A stretch of DNA of 64,000 nt, from NCBI GenBank assembly GCA_948567375.1, contig OX419762.1, forward strand, positions 59,997,034 to 60,061,033. Direction: 5' to 3'. Shown in pieces: positions 43,209 to 56,100 of the stretch (position 1 is the first letter of the stretch; the number at the start of each line of letters is the position of its first letter). The position numbers were made by a program, and so were the translations under genes. Source of the DNA: Lunularia cruciata. Lineage: Eukaryota; Streptophyta; Marchantiopsida; Lunulariales; Lunulariaceae. Below the pieces are notes generated by a model that made no database searches, was not told where the DNA came from, and was given only the letters and a program-made list of their open reading frames with translations.

Positions 43209-46200
43209 TGTGACAACCCGGCAAATATCACTTTTGCGGTAATCGGGTAAGTAAAGTTCGTTCTCGCAGAGATACGAGTCAGAAATGTCCAAATACAAAG
43301 CAAAGTAACAATTTCAGTTCTTCTTGAGTTCTTCTTTAGTCTCTCAGGTAGAAACCACACCCAGAAGAGAGTAACAAGCACTGACTCGCAGTCTTGTCAC
43401 AAATTCACACTCCTTAATCACAACTCCATCAAATCTTTCCAAACAATCTTGATTGTGATGATTCAAGCTCTCCCAAAAACGGCACTTCACTACAAAACGA
43501 CTTCGCCTCAGAATTGTGTTCCACCCTTCCACTGAAGGCACAACTTCCTTGATCAAAATTGCTTCACATCAACTTCGCACTGCACTCACAAATGCAGAAT
43601 ACTACCAACACTACAATTCCTCTCAGATCTGTCAAGGCATTGCTTCGATTGCACTTCACTCAGGATCAAACACACAAAATGAAGATCAAGGCTATGGAAT
43701 CCAACATCCAACAAGCACTCTGACTTGCACTTTGAATTTCTCCAAACACTCACAAACACAATTGCAAAATTGATACTTGGAATCAAGCTCAAGCAACAAG
43801 CACTTCGCTTTATCCATTCTCAGAAATAATGAGCACTGAACAACAATTTCATGCGAATGCCACTCTTAAATAGTGAAGCAATCGACAGTTCTAACAACTA
43901 TACCGTTTCTACGTCAACTGTTCTAACTTGCAGATCCAAAATGACAATGCACCTCTTCATATCTGGCCCTTCAAATCTCAAATCAGTTACTAATCCGATC
44001 CGATGTCTACTTCTTCCTTGGCTTTCAAACCCAAACCCGAAGTAATCTTACTTCCTACTACTCTGTCCTTGGGTTTCACAACTCCTACATCTTCTACCAG
44101 ATCCAACAATTCTCTTTCCTGATCTGAAATTGCACTAGTGGGTAATCTATCTAACTCTTCATCTTTCGACCCACTCTTCTCTACTATCGCTGAGGGCAAC
44201 TCCGAAGACATTTGGATCCCGATGTTATCTACATCGGGTTTTGCTTTAACATCCTGCCGAAGCTTTTCTAACTCTATTCTTACTAAGTCTAATCTAATCG
44301 CGATATTGTCTTCTACTTCTAAGATCTTCCTATCTACACGAGTTCTCAATTTAATCAACAAGACATTCAAATCTGTATCTTTCGCTTGCCTTCGCCTCGT
44401 CTCCTGCACCAACAGCTTCAACTCGTGCAGACGAGCTTCTTCAATTCCAACGTTGGTCTCTGTACTTAACATCGCGTTTACCCTGAGGACTATCTCCTAC
44501 AATGGCTCTAATCTTGTCTTCCTTTCTCATTCCCGATCTGCAAGCCATTCCTCTCTGTACATTGCCAATTCTTCTTCGAATTCGGCCTTCACCGCATCCT
44601 TCTCTTTCTCCTTCTGTGCAACCTTCTCTTCCTGATTACGAAGTAAGTCTCGTAATCTCTCTTCTTCTCCATATCTCACAGCCAACTCTCGCTGCCAGAG
44701 TTGCTTCTTCTCCTCCATACTCTCCATCACTCGATCGAGCTCTTGATCCTTCGATGCTACTCTCACCATACCATGGATGAGCTCTACTCTTGAATCAGCA
44801 AACTACTGCTTCAAGATTTCAAATTCAGCTACTTGTCTCTCCCTTACGACGTCACTCTTCCTTGCAAGATCCTCTCGATAGCTCACTTCTCTCTTCAGGT
44901 CTTCGATTACCTGACTTCTCTCCACTGCTTCTGCTTGCAGTACTTCTCTCTCCTTCTCACCTCGGGTTAAACTCTTCTTCAACTCCGAGTTTTCTTCTTC
45001 TAATCTCGATACCACCTGCAATACAGTCTTTACCTCTGGACAAGTCGACTGCATCTCCGTCTTCTTCTTCTCCAACTTCACCAACAGCGGCCAGACTACC
45101 ATCTGCAGGTAATCTACTCCATTACTGATACCTTTGTCCTCCTGCGGAGTAGTCTCTCTTCTTTCTTCATGTTCTCCGGATTCTCGCCTTCTTCTCTGGA
45201 GTCTTCGTATCGGAATTGATGCCTCGCTGCCCGAGCTTCCTTCTACCTCTTCCTTCACTCTACTCGGTCCCGCTTCACCCTTTGCCTTACGTCTCGAGCG
45301 AATTCCTCGCTGTATTGCGATCTTCTTCTCCTCGAGCACCGGTACTTCGTCTTCCAGCGCCGCATTGTCTTCGGCTTTTACTTCGGCTTGAATTTCTTCT
45401 TCGTATTCTTCAGCCGCTGGTGCCGAGGTCATTTCTCCACCGTCTTCAGTGTCACTGCTTGTATCTCCACTCTACAGTGTCAGCTCAGGTTCCTCCTCAC
45501 GTTTCGAGTCCTCCGTCTTGAGCTCGGCTTTGCCTTCTGAGTCTTCATCTTCCGACTCAATCACCACCATTCCTCGCCTCGGGTTATTTTTCTGCATCTT
45601 CCGAGGTTTCTTGTTTTCTTCAGCGTCTGCTTGCTGAGTTCTCTTCTTTGTCGGGGTACTTTCAACGACCTCCACATTCTTCCCTGTCTTTGCGTAGTAA
45701 TCGTCTGCGCTCCGGATTTGGAGAATGTATTGTTGCTCCTCCGCGTCGACTTCTCGTCTCAAATCAGGATGGAAATGAGACACCATTCAATTACGCTCAG
45801 CCACATTGAGCAGATTTAACCCGAGGTAAAAGTGGGCTGCAAATGGTACGATGTAGTGTGGAGGCGACTTATCTTGCAGATTCCACACCATCTCCCTCGT
45901 TCTTCCATGAAAGCACCTTGCCCAATTTATCGGTTCTCCTGCAAATAACTTGTGAAAGAACACCGCTTGGTGTTTCATCACATAGGTAGTTCTCTCCGGC
46001 TTTAGGAGGCCATTAGTGCACTCACAATTCCCCTCCTCACTGGGTCCTTATAACTCTCAACTTTATACCCATTCTTCGTCCTCTTCGACGAGAAGGCTTC
46101 TCTCACCTCCTGCGTTTCTTGAGCTATCTCTCCTTTCTCCAAGAACATGGCCCCCTGCTCCGAGCCTGCCTCCTTCCTGAGTACGAGTCTCCAATCCGAC

Positions 46201-46975
46201 TCTGTCCAGCGAGCCGGATTTCCTCTCTTCCCTTCTTCCTCGAGACCATCGAGACATTTACTCTCAATGATTTCTGTCATGAATCCTGGAAAACTTACGT
46301 TCCAATTCCATGCCTGAAAGGTGATCCGAAGTCGGCTCAAGACTTCGATCCTCGCTACTACATCTAATCTCCGAATTGCATGATTTCTCATTGCAAATTT
46401 GGAGTTCTTCTTCCCTCCTCCCATCTCTTCTGCTTTCTTTCTTTCTCGATTTCTCTCTCTCAACTTCTCTCTTACACACTAACACGAGTCCAACGCTATG
46501 TCCCTTTCCCCGATCACTTGCAAGACGACTCCTCAACGGCGAAGGAAAATTGCTTGACATTTCGTCGTTGCAGTTTCGATTTTTATAGAGTTGCACTTCT
46601 TCGTCTTCTGTCACTTCGAGTTTCTACCGAGAAATCACACCTCCTGCATGCACCTGTCACTACCGCCCCACCTTCGCGCGTATGAGCCGCCAATTTTGAA
46701 ACGGCCCCTTCTTGAATTTCTCGCCCCGACGAAAGGTTGTTAGATTGTCTTTGCCTCGGGTTGAGCTCCACCCGAGCCGAAGACAAATTACTTCGTATTG
46801 TATGCTGACACGGCATTTCAGAGTACTTCGCCTTATGACCCGAGGTCACTTTACTTCGGGTTTCACCCCGAAGACAGTTTTCTTTGTCTTCTTCGGCCAA
46901 ATAGGCGCAATTCGACTTCTCTATACACTTCTTCTGCTTTATTTTGAAAAAAAACAAAAAAATGTGGGCACCACA
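43209..46975 (-). repeat. 3' LTR of element G2, 3767 bp
   Basis: Matches 53143-56914 over its full length with scattered substitutions and small indels. Next to it at 46976-46988 is the polypurine tract (GAGGGAGGGAGTA on the minus strand). Such LTR sizes occur in Ogre/Tat-type plant elements. Confidence 0.93.
43990..46614 (-). pseudogene. LTR-encoded protein, 3' LTR copy (broken)
   Basis: Same protein as at 53924-56551, with extra damage: frameshifts near 46437 and 46013, a stop near 45471 and several shared stops. It retains MQKNNPRRG at about 45600, where the other copy has TAG, so the 5' LTR stop is secondary. The final 160 codons (43990-44472) are open in both copies. Confidence 0.75.
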
Positions 46976-46988
46976 TACTCCCTCCCTC

Positions 46989-48141
46989 AAATGTGAGCGT
47001 CGCCACGAACATAGACCTCGGGTGTCTTAGAAACTCCCGAGTCTATGGTCCAATATCTCCAAACTCTCCACCCGTTTACTCGAGTGGCAAAAGGATTACC
47101 TTCCAAATCGACGAGTTGCATGGATCCATTTTCGTAAAGATGACGAACTCAATAGGGACCCATCCATCGCAAATGCAACTTGCCTGGAAAAAATATTCGG
47201 CGATTATCATATAACAAAACCAAATCCCCTTCTCGTACAATCACAGGCTTGATTCTCTGATCGTGCCTGACTTTCCGCTATGCTTGTACTTCTTTCATGG
47301 TTTGCATTGCATCATCTCTTTTCTCTTATAACCACATTAGTTGATGAATCCAAAGATCCTGACTTTCCTCTTCCGACATTTGTTCTTTGCACAGGACTCG
47401 ATAAGTCAGAACTTCAAATTCAACTGGCAGTATGGGGTGCAAGCCATATGTCAAGAAGTATGGGGTTTGTTTGGTTGTAATCTTCTTTGTTGTCTGATAG
47501 GCCCATAACGCGGCTGGTAATTTTGTATCCCAGTCATAGGCATAATTGACAGTCACCTTATTCAAAATTCTACAAAGTAACCCATTCGCTTTTTCCGTTA
47601 AGCCATTCGCTTTTGGGTTATAAGGAGTCGTCTTCTGATGTTTAATCTGAAAATACTTGGTTAACTCCTCCATTATAGAGTTCAAAAAATATGTTCCTCG
47701 GTCACTGACCAATTCCAGAGGACACCCATATTGGGAGATGATGTTTTGAAAGAAAAATTCCGCCACAGTTTCAGCACTATCTTTGCGAGTTGCTTCCGCT
47801 TCAACCATCTTGGTAGCGTAATCAGTGCAAACCAAAATATATCGCTTTCTTGTGACTCGGGTTACTGGTTGAATGGGACCCACAAAATCAATCCCCCATT
47901 TCTCAAAGGGGGCCAAAGGCAAAATTGGTTTCAAAGGCCATTGAGAAGTGGCCGTCGGCTTCCCCGTTCTCTGACACGCATCACAGCTTCAAATATGAGC
48001 ATGTACATCTTTGTACATTGTAGGCCACCAATACCCTGCCGAAAGAATTTTCTTTACAGTATTCTTCAGAGCATAGTGTCCTCCCGATGCCTCGGAGTGT
48101 AAAGATTCAATTACTCCTCCTACTTCGTATGACTCCAAGCA
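46989..48141 (-). pseudogene. Integrase of element G2 (broken)
   Basis: HHCC domain (GGHYALKNTVKKIL...CDAC), core WGIDFVGPI, VSDRGTYF and NGLTEKANGL (catalytic Glu position E retained), then a C-terminal region (REGDLVLLYDNR, RWMGPY). TGA codons at 48142-48144 and near 47993 stand where arginine is expected. Further stops at 47326 and later end the frame. No chromodomain. Confidence 0.9.
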
Positions 48142-50091
48142 TCACCAAAGTACTTCGTCTTCGCCCATCTTAAATAAAATGCTATGTTTAAGTTGGTACG
48201 GCCCCATTTTCCGGAGAAAGACTGCCCGCTGTTCCGGATCCATCTCCTCAAGACAATGGAGAGTATTCAGATAATTATATTCATCTGCATACCTCGTACT
48301 TCTCATTGCTGATAAGTGATACAACTCTTCGTCAGGGAACCGATTGTCAATTTCCCACTCTTGGTCTTGAGTGTCTAACCTGGACAGGAAGTCCGCATTC
48401 AAATGCGAAGCTCCCTTCCTCACTTGTACAGTATACGTGAACTCTTGTAATAACAAGATCCATCTTGCAATTTGTCCCGATAAATCTGCCTTCTTGACCA
48501 GATGTTGCAATGCATAATGGTCAACATAGAAGACAAACTCATACCCCAAAAAATAATGCCGAAATTTCTTGCAGGCATACACCATTCCGAGTGCTTCTCT
48601 TTCCGTCATCGAATAATTCTTTTCAGAAACTGAAAGTTGTCGGCTGGCATAATACACCAGGTAGTCTTTCTTCTTCTCGTCCTTTTGACTTAAGACAACC
48701 CCGATGGCCATGGACAAAGTGTCCACATACACATGAAAAGGGACGTCCCAATTCGGGGCCCTCATGACTGGTGCTTCAACCAGTTTCTTCTTCAACACCT
48801 GGAAGGCTTCTTCTTGATATGCTTCCCACAAATAGTCTTCGGATTTCTTCAGAAGCTTTGTAAGTGGTGCAGCAAGCACTGCATAGTTTGACACAAAGCA
48901 TCTGTAATATCCGACATGTCCCAAGAAGGCTCTCAGCTCCCGGATGTTCTTCGGGGATTCCAAAGCTGCGATTATTTTAACCTTCTCAACATCGACTTCA
49001 ATACCTCGGCTTGACACCCAATGCCCCAGAAGAATTCCCTCCTTCATTGCGAAGAAGCATTTCTCCGGGTGTAATGACAAGCCGGAAAAACGACACCTTT
49101 CAAACGTTTGGCAAAGGTAATCTCTATGTACATCCCGTCGTCCAAACACACAAAAGTCATCAATAAAAACTTCAACAAATTTGCGCAGGAAATCTTTAAA
49201 GATCGAATTCATCATCCGCTGGAAAGTAGCGGGAGCATTACACAACCCAAAGGGCATTTGATTGTAAGCGAAAGTGCCCCAATTGGTTGTGAATGTAGTT
49301 TTATCCTTATCTTCTTCTTGAATGGATACTTGATTGTACTCTGAAAATCCATCGAGAAAACTATAACAAGGATGCCCAACTACCTGGTCTAAGATTGTAT
49401 CGGTAAAAGGCAAGGGATGATGATCTTTCCTTGTGACTGCGTTCAATTTTCGGAAGTCTTGGCACACTCGGATCTTCCCTATTTTCTTCTTCGGGACAAT
49501 GACAATGGGGGAGACCCATTCACTGCTTAAGACAAGGAAGATGATTCCGGCCCCTAAGTACTTATCAATTTCATCTTTTACCAAGAGCAAGTACTTCGGG
49601 TTCAGGCGGTATTGTCGCTGCCGAACCGGAATTGCACCTTCAATCAAATCAATCCGGTGTTCTCCAAATTCTTGTGGAATACCCGGCATTTGATCAATCG
49701 ACCAGGTGAATACATCCTGGAATTCTATAAACAGGGCAATGTATCCTGCCAACTCCTCTGAAGTAACTGTCTTTGAGATTTTTAAAATTTTTCCTTCTGT
49801 GAGTACCACCTCTTGACAGTCATCGGGGTTGATGACTCCTTCAACGTGGCTTACTCGGCTTATGCCGAGGCGAGCAGCCATCAAACCCCCTCCCTCCAAG
49901 TCAGGTTCACCCGAGGTGAGGTCATATGGATCTTCGTTGTCAGCCTCTACCTCGTAGCATTCCAAGTAATTAACTTGGACTTCTTCTTCGGATTTGTCTG
50001 AAGACGAAGACGATGAATCTTCGGACTCGTCCTCCTCTTCTGACGAACTTGTTTCCCCGAGATGGGGAACCTTTGTCCAACTCACAGTCAC
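48142..50091 (-). CDS. Reverse transcriptase-RNase H of element G2, 649-codon open frame
   Basis: An acidic Ser/Glu-rich start (EEEDESEDSSSSSSD) precedes an RT with ILVPKKKIGKIR-type entry, YSFLDGFSEYNQ, MPFGLCNAPATFQ and FIDDFCVFG (about 49150). RNase H follows with YVDTLSMAIGVVL (Asp retained), ASRQLSVSEKNYSMTEREAL, YVDHYALQHL and ADFLSR. It is one segment of a polyprotein: upstream a TAG (50134-50136) separates it in the same frame from protease, downstream a TGA from integrase. Most similar in this window to the J polyprotein. Confidence 0.93.
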   Translation of the reverse strand: MTVSWTKVPHLGETSSSEEEDESEDSSSSSSDKSEEEVQVNYLECYEVEADNEDPYDLTSGEPDLEGGGLMAARLGISRVSHVEGVINPDDCQEVVLTEGKILKISKTVTSEELAGYIALFIEFQDVFTWSIDQMPGIPQEFGEHRIDLIEGAIPVRQRQYRLNPKYLLLVKDEIDKYLGAGIIFLVLSSEWVSPIVIVPKKKIGKIRVCQDFRKLNAVTRKDHHPLPFTDTILDQVVGHPCYSFLDGFSEYNQVSIQEEDKDKTTFTTNWGTFAYNQMPFGLCNAPATFQRMMNSIFKDFLRKFVEVFIDDFCVFGRRDVHRDYLCQTFERCRFSGLSLHPEKCFFAMKEGILLGHWVSSRGIEVDVEKVKIIAALESPKNIRELRAFLGHVGYYRCFVSNYAVLAAPLTKLLKKSEDYLWEAYQEEAFQVLKKKLVEAPVMRAPNWDVPFHVYVDTLSMAIGVVLSQKDEKKKDYLVYYASRQLSVSEKNYSMTEREALGMVYACKKFRHYFLGYEFVFYVDHYALQHLVKKADLSGQIARWILLLQEFTYTVQVRKGASHLNADFLSRLDTQDQEWEIDNRFPDEELYHLSAMRSTRYADEYNYLNTLHCLEEMDPEQRAVFLRKMGPYQLKHSILFKMGEDEVLW

Positions 50092-50133
50092 CAGCTTCTG
50101 ATCCTTGGACGAAATGTCCTTGAATCTTAACTT

Positions 50134-51615
50134 CTACTGATGCCAATCCACTACAACTTGGGCACTATACAACCAGGGTCTGCCGATCAACAGAGGGTAA
50201 CCAGTTTTTGTCACTGGCCGCAACACGATGTAATTCAACTTGAAGGGTACCCTTCCAATGATTGTGGTAATGTTTGACAGCATGCCCAAGGGCCGTCTCC
50301 TGGTTTGGTCTGCAAACTTCAAAACTCGGGGTGTTGGTTCAAACGTATGATACCCGAGTCGATTCGCAGTATCTTCAGTCATGACATTCACACCGGACCC
50401 AGAGTCAATGGGTATCGATGTGATCATGCAACCTGCAATCTCTGCGTCTACCTCGGGAGATCCCAAATCTTCTTGTTCAATACGATAGATAGCAGGTAGG
50501 TCCTTCTTTGACATCGACCTCACCTTCTTGAGGGCCGAATTAAGCTGTCTCTTGTACAGCTTGTTATCTTCCCACAATTGCTTAAATGTAACATTGGCAT
50601 TTGTGGTGGCCAAGTCGGCTATAATATCATATTGGGGAACTCCTCCCAATTTGACTGTCTTCGTCTTCGGCTTTGAGTCCGAGGACTCTCCATGCTCCCT
50701 CTTGATTTCGGGACGCTTCAAAATGGTGACGGGCTTGCTGATGGCCTTAACCCGAGCTTCCTTGGGTTGGCCTACCTCGTCTTGAATCAGACCCTTTACT
50801 TCGGATCGGATGTCCGCCGGAAAAATTAGAGACTTTGTCTTCGTCTCTTCTTCCAAACTTAGTTCCCGAGTCCTGAGTAATGCCTCCATTAATTCTTTCT
50901 GCAAGGCTTTAGCTTTAGCTTTTGCAAGGATCTTTTCCTCCTTGGCCGAAAGAATTGCTTTTGGGCACTGTCTCTTCGCCTTTCGCAAAGACAACGAGGT
51001 CGTACTCAGTTCTTTGGGATCACGCTTCTTCTTGGTGGAGCGTGTCTCAACTTTCAAAATTTCAAGGTCTGGCCATTCTCCTTCTGAGGCCGGACTCCCT
51101 TCGTGAGGTCTTTCTTCCTCAAGAGTTATACAATTCACATTCGTATCCCCCTTCGGCTGAAGTGCTGGACGCTCAGCGGGGGTCTGTAAATATTTTACAA
51201 GAGGCTTCGGGTTCAGCGGGTGAGGGCATTGGTTGCCCGTATGCCCCGATCCTTTACAATTTCCACACAGGGGAACGTACCCAATTTTCCTTCTTGGCTC
51301 GGAACAATTTGGAGACCAATGTCCCATCGAGCCACAATTATAATAGGCTCCGGGCGCAACATTCTGAGGGCAATTTTGGTTGCTCATCGGGGGTCTTCGT
51401 GCAGGAGCATTGGGGTCATACTCCCTGGGTCCAAACCTCGGACCTTGATATGATGTGCTCGGTTGAGGCTGTACCTCTTGAGTTTGATACACCGCCTCTT
51501 CGTCATTGTCTTGGTTCCATCCCGAAACCCAATCAATTTGCTGCACCGGGAATGCATTACGAGTATTGCATTCTGTGTTGGCGTGGCCGGATTTTCCACA
51601 GGCAGTGCACCACAC
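50134..51615 (-). CDS. Zinc knuckles and aspartic protease of element G2, open frame
   Basis: Begins at a CCHC knuckle, CTACGKSGHANTEC. Next come a degenerate one (YYNCGSMGHWSPNC, first Cys lost) and an intact third, CGNCKGSGHTGNQC. A Lys/Glu-rich helical linker follows (about 51000-50700). Protease PIDSGSGVNVM is near 50400, and LLIGRPWLYSA near the end. It is a polyprotein segment between gag and RT, ending at TAG in frame with the RT segment. Confidence 0.9.
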   Translation of the reverse strand: MWCTACGKSGHANTECNTRNAFPVQQIDWVSGWNQDNDEEAVYQTQEVQPQPSTSYQGPRFGPREYDPNAPARRPPMSNQNCPQNVAPGAYYNCGSMGHWSPNCSEPRRKIGYVPLCGNCKGSGHTGNQCPHPLNPKPLVKYLQTPAERPALQPKGDTNVNCITLEEERPHEGSPASEGEWPDLEILKVETRSTKKKRDPKELSTTSLSLRKAKRQCPKAILSAKEEKILAKAKAKALQKELMEALLRTRELSLEEETKTKSLIFPADIRSEVKGLIQDEVGQPKEARVKAISKPVTILKRPEIKREHGESSDSKPKTKTVKLGGVPQYDIIADLATTNANVTFKQLWEDNKLYKRQLNSALKKVRSMSKKDLPAIYRIEQEDLGSPEVDAEIAGCMITSIPIDSGSGVNVMTEDTANRLGYHTFEPTPRVLKFADQTRRRPLGMLSNITTIIGRVPFKLNYIVLRPVTKTGYPLLIGRPWLYSAQVVVDWHQ

Positions 51616-53054
51616 ATTAGATCATCCAAATGCTGGGGCCTTTCTTTGGTCCTTAGCCCCAATCATCTGGATCTTGAAATCCGAAAAATCCTTGATGAGG
51701 GCATCCAGCTTCGTATCCGCCTTATGTACACTCTTGGCTGGTGACGTCATTGGTTTCTTGCCTCCACGTCTTCTGACTCGTCTTGGCTTTGATTCTTCTT
51801 TGGATTCCGAAGAAGAGCTTGAAGACGTAGAGGATTCATCCGAAGAAGGGGAGGTACTGCGTGAAGCTCTCCTTCTGGGCTTCTTGCACTTCTTCTCCCG
51901 ATTTCTCTGGTTACCGGCAGAGTGAGAGTGTGCCGCTTCATAACGAGCGACATGTTTGAGTACTTTATCGAGGGAAGTTACGTCTCCCTGGCAAAGATTT
52001 GTATCTCTGGTGACAGGCCCCCGAGGAACCAGGTAATGGCTTGGGCATCGGAGTATCCCACCACCGCCGATTGCTTGGGAACTCGGTTCAGTAATGCCAT
52101 GAACCGCTCAGAGTAGTCTCTCAACTTCTCCTTCTTGCCCCGGTCCAAATCGTTTAGTGCCGCGAAGACACTCGTATCATAGTCAACCTCCCGGAATCGT
52201 TCCAGGAAGTTGTTTCTCAAGTCTGCCCAGTCCGATGGTACAAACCCCTTTTGAGTCACATGCGTGTACCAGCTCCGAGCTTTCTTGCAAAGCAGACTTG
52301 GAAAAATTCTTAGTCGATCCGCCGAGTCATGCTCCTTGTTAGCAAAGGAGATGACTTCGAATTCTTTGATGAATTCATCGGGGTCTTCGTCTTGTTCCGT
52401 CCCCTTATACTTCTGATAGGCGTGTCGGGTGACAGGAAGCGAAGTCATTGTTCGATGCATTGGGATCGGCTGAGGTAATGTAGAACTTGACGGAACGGAA
52501 GAATTGGCTGGAATTGACGCCGTGTTGTCAGCCCAGGGATTCCAATTCGTCAAATTCAACATAGGGTCTTCTTCGACAATTTCTACTCTGAGAGGGTCGA
52601 CTTCAACCCGAGTGGAAGATTCAGGATCAACACCTTCAATAGGTTCTTCCAAATTCCTTCAAGACAACCGAGGAATCGTTCGTAGAAGATGTTGACACTC
52701 GTCTTCAGTAAGTGTGCGTGCTATCTTTTCTCGAACAAAGGTCTTCAAGGAAACAACTTCCTTTACAGCTCTAGGGGAAGTTGGGGTACTGGGCCGCAAT
52801 GCATATGCTTGCCCACTCGATTCTTTCTTCTTCTTGGAAGAAGAGGGAGATGCGAAGTAGCCTTACCAACCGCCTTCGTGTTTCTTGTGATCAAGTTCTC
52901 GCAGGGCTTCTTGCACTTCATGAAGGAGTTGAAACTCCAACGCCTCTCGCTCAGTTTCGTCAACAATGGATGGGACATTCAGACGTTCATCTTCTTCATG
53001 CTGAAGTGCTCGTCTTTGGGCTCTCTCTTCCCGTTGTTCTTTCAATCCAGACAT
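51616..53054 (-). pseudogene. gag of element G2 (broken)
   Basis: Starts MSGLKEQREERAQRR at 53054, 63 bases inside the primer site. The N-terminal part is charged and coiled-coil-like (EREALEFQLLHEVQEALREL). The gag core is open at 52652-51978: YKGTEQDEDPDEFIKEFE, ARSWYTHV, WADLRNNFLERF, ITWFLGGL. An Arg/Ser-rich region follows (RRRASRSTSPSSDESS). Stops near 52863, 52664, 51978 and 51620. Confidence 0.85.
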
Positions 53055-53117
53055 TCATATTGCCTTGATACCCAGTGTTCAATTTGGCTTTGTATTCTTC
53101 CACTTCCGAGATCTGTA

Positions 53118-53135
53118 TCCTCGGCAACGGCGCCA
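53118..53135 (-). other. Primer binding site of element G2, tRNA-Asp type
   Basis: Minus strand TGGCGCCGTTGCCGAGGA, seven bases inside the 5' LTR. Matches the tRNA-Asp complement of Athila/Tat elements at all but one position. Confidence 0.88.
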
Positions 53136-53142
53136 AAAATCA

Positions 53143-56100
53143 TGTGACAACCCGGCAAATATCACTTTTGCGGTAATCGGGTAAGTAAAGTTCGTTCCCG
53201 CAGAGATACGAGTCAGAAATATCCAAATACGAAGCAAAGTAACAATTTCAGTTCTTCTTGAGTTCTTCTTTAGTCTCTTAGGTAGAAACCACACCCAGAA
53301 GAGAGTAACAAGCACTGACTCAAAGTCTTGTCAAAAATTCACACTCCTTAATCACAACTCCATCAAATCTTTCCAAACAATCTTGATTGTGATGATTCAG
53401 GCTCTCCCAAAAACGGCACTTCACTGCAAAACGACTTCGCTTTAGAATTGTGTTCCACCCTTCCACTGAAGGCACAACTTCCTTGATCGAAATTGCTTCA
53501 CATCAACTTCGCACTACACTCACAAATGCAGAATACTACCAACACTACAATTCCTCTCAGATCTGTCAAGGCATTGCTTCGATTGCACTTCACTCAGGAT
53601 CAAACACACAAAATGAAGATCAAGGCTGTGGAATCCAACATCCAACAAGCACTCTGACTTGCACTTTGAATTTCTCCAAACACTCACAAAACAATTGCAA
53701 AATTGATACTCGGAATCAAGCTCAAGCAACGAGCACTTCGCTTTATCTATTCTTAAAAAATAATGAGCACTAAATAACAATTTCATGCAAATGCCACTCT
53801 TAAATAGTGAAGCAATCGACAGTTCTAACAACTATACCGTTTCTACGTCAATTGTTCTAACCTGCAGATCCGAAATGACAATGCACCTCTTCATATCTGG
53901 CCCTTCAAATCTCAAATCAGTTACTAATCCGATCCGATGTCTACTTCTTCCTCGGCTTTCAAACCCGAACCCGAAGTAATCTTACTTCCTACTACTCTGT
54001 CCTCGGGTTTCACAACTCCTACATCTTCTACCAGATCCAGCAATTCTCTTTCCTGATCTGAAATTGCACTAGTGGGTAATCTATCTAACTCTTCATCTTT
54101 CGACCCACTCTTCTCTACTGTCACTAAGGGCAACTCCAAAGACATTTGGATCCCGATGTTATCTACGTCGGGTTTTGCTTTAACATCCTGCCGAAGCTTT
54201 TCTAACTCTATTCTTACTAAGTCTAATCTAATCCCGATATTGTCTTCTACTTCTAAGATCTTCCTATCTACACGAGTTCTCAATTTAATCAACAAGAGAT
54301 TCAAATCTGTATCTTTCGCTTGCCTTCGCCTCGTCTCCTGCACCAACAGCTTCAACTCGTGCAGACGCGCTTCTTCAATTCCAATGCTGGTCTCTGTACT
54401 TAACATCGCGTTTACCCTGAGGACTATCTCCTACAATGGCTCTAATCTTGTCTTCCTTTCTCGATCCCGATCTGCAAGTCATTCCTCTCTGTACATCGCC
54501 AATTCTTCTTCGAATTCGGCCTTCACCGCATCCTTCTCTTTCTCCTTCTGTGCAACCTTCTCTTCCTGATTACGAAGTAAGTCTCGTAATCTCTCTTCTT
54601 CTCCATATCTCACAGCCAACTCTCGCTGCCAGAGTTGCTTCTTCTCCTCCATACTCTCCATCACTCGATTGAGCTCTTGATCCTTCGATGCTACTCTCAC
54701 CATACCATGGATGAGCTCTACTCTTGAATCAGCAAACTACTGCTTCAAGATTTCAAATTCAACTACTTGTCTCTCCCTTACGACGTCACTCTTCCTTGCA
54801 AGATCCTCTCGATAGCTCACTTCTCTCTTCAGGTCTTCGATTACCTGACTTCTCTCCACTGCTTCCGCTTGCAGTACTTCTCTCTCTTTCTCACCTCGGG
54901 TTATACTCTTCTTCAACTCCGAGTTTTCTTCTTCTAATCTCGATACCACCTGCAATACAGTCTTTACCTCTAGACAAGTCGACTGCATCTCCGTCTTCTT
55001 CTTCTCCAACTTCACCAACAGCGGCGAGACTACCATCTGCAGGTAATCTACTCCATTACTGATACCTTTGTCCTCCCGCGGAGTAGTCTCTCTTCTTTCT
55101 TCATGTTCTCCGGATTCTCGCCTTCTTCTCTGGAGTCTTCGTATCGGAATTGATGCCTCGCTGCCCGAGCTTCCTTCTGCCTCTTCCTTCACTCTACTCG
55201 GTCCCGCTTCACCCTTCGCCTTACGTCTCGAGCGAATTCCTCGCTGTACTGTGATCTTCTTCTCCTCGAGCACCGGTACTTCGTCTTCCAGCGCCGCATT
55301 GTCTTTGGCTTTTACTTCGGCTTGAATTTCTTCTTCGTATTCTTCAGCCGCTGGTGCCGAGGTCATTTCTCCACCGTCTTCACTGTCACTGCTTGTATCT
55401 CCACTCTTCAGTGTCAGCTCAGGTTCCTCCTCACGTTCCGAGTCCTCTGTCTTGAGCTCGGCTTCGCCTTCTGAGTCTTCATCTTCCGACTCAATCACCA
55501 CCATTCCTCGCCTTGGGTTATTTTTCTACATCTTCCGAGGTTTCTTGTTTTCTTCGGCGTCTGCTTGCCGAGTTCTCTTCTTTGTCAGGGTACTTTCAAT
55601 GACCTCCACGTTCTTCCCTGTCTTTGCGTAGTAATCGTCTGCGCTCCGGATTTGGAGAATGTATTGCTGCTCCTCCGCGTCGACTTCTTGTCTCAAATCA
55701 GGATGGAAATGAGACACCATTCGATTACGCTTAGCCACATTGAGCAGATTTAACCCGAGGTAAAAGTGGGCTGCAAATGGTACGATGTAGTATTGAGGCA
55801 ACTTATCTCGTAGATTCCACACCATCTGCCTCGTTCTTCCGTGAAAGCACCTTGCCCAATTTATCGGTTCTCCTGCAAATAACTTGTGAAAGAACACCGC
55901 TTGGTGTTTCATCACATAGGTATTTCTCTCGGGCTTTAGGAGGGCCATTAGTGCACTCACAATTCCCCTCCTCACTGGGTCCTTATAACTCTCAACTTTA
56001 TACCCATTCTTTGTCCTCTTCGACGAGAAGGCTTCTCTCACCTCCTGCGTTTCTTGAGCTATCTCTCCTTTCCCCAAGAACGTGGCCCCCTGCTCCGAGC

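Noticed and set aside
43516-45521. Plus-strand Ser-rich frames in the G2 LTRs
   Set aside because: Shadows of the minus-strand acidic coiled-coil frame (Glu/Arg codons read as Ser/Leu on the other strand).
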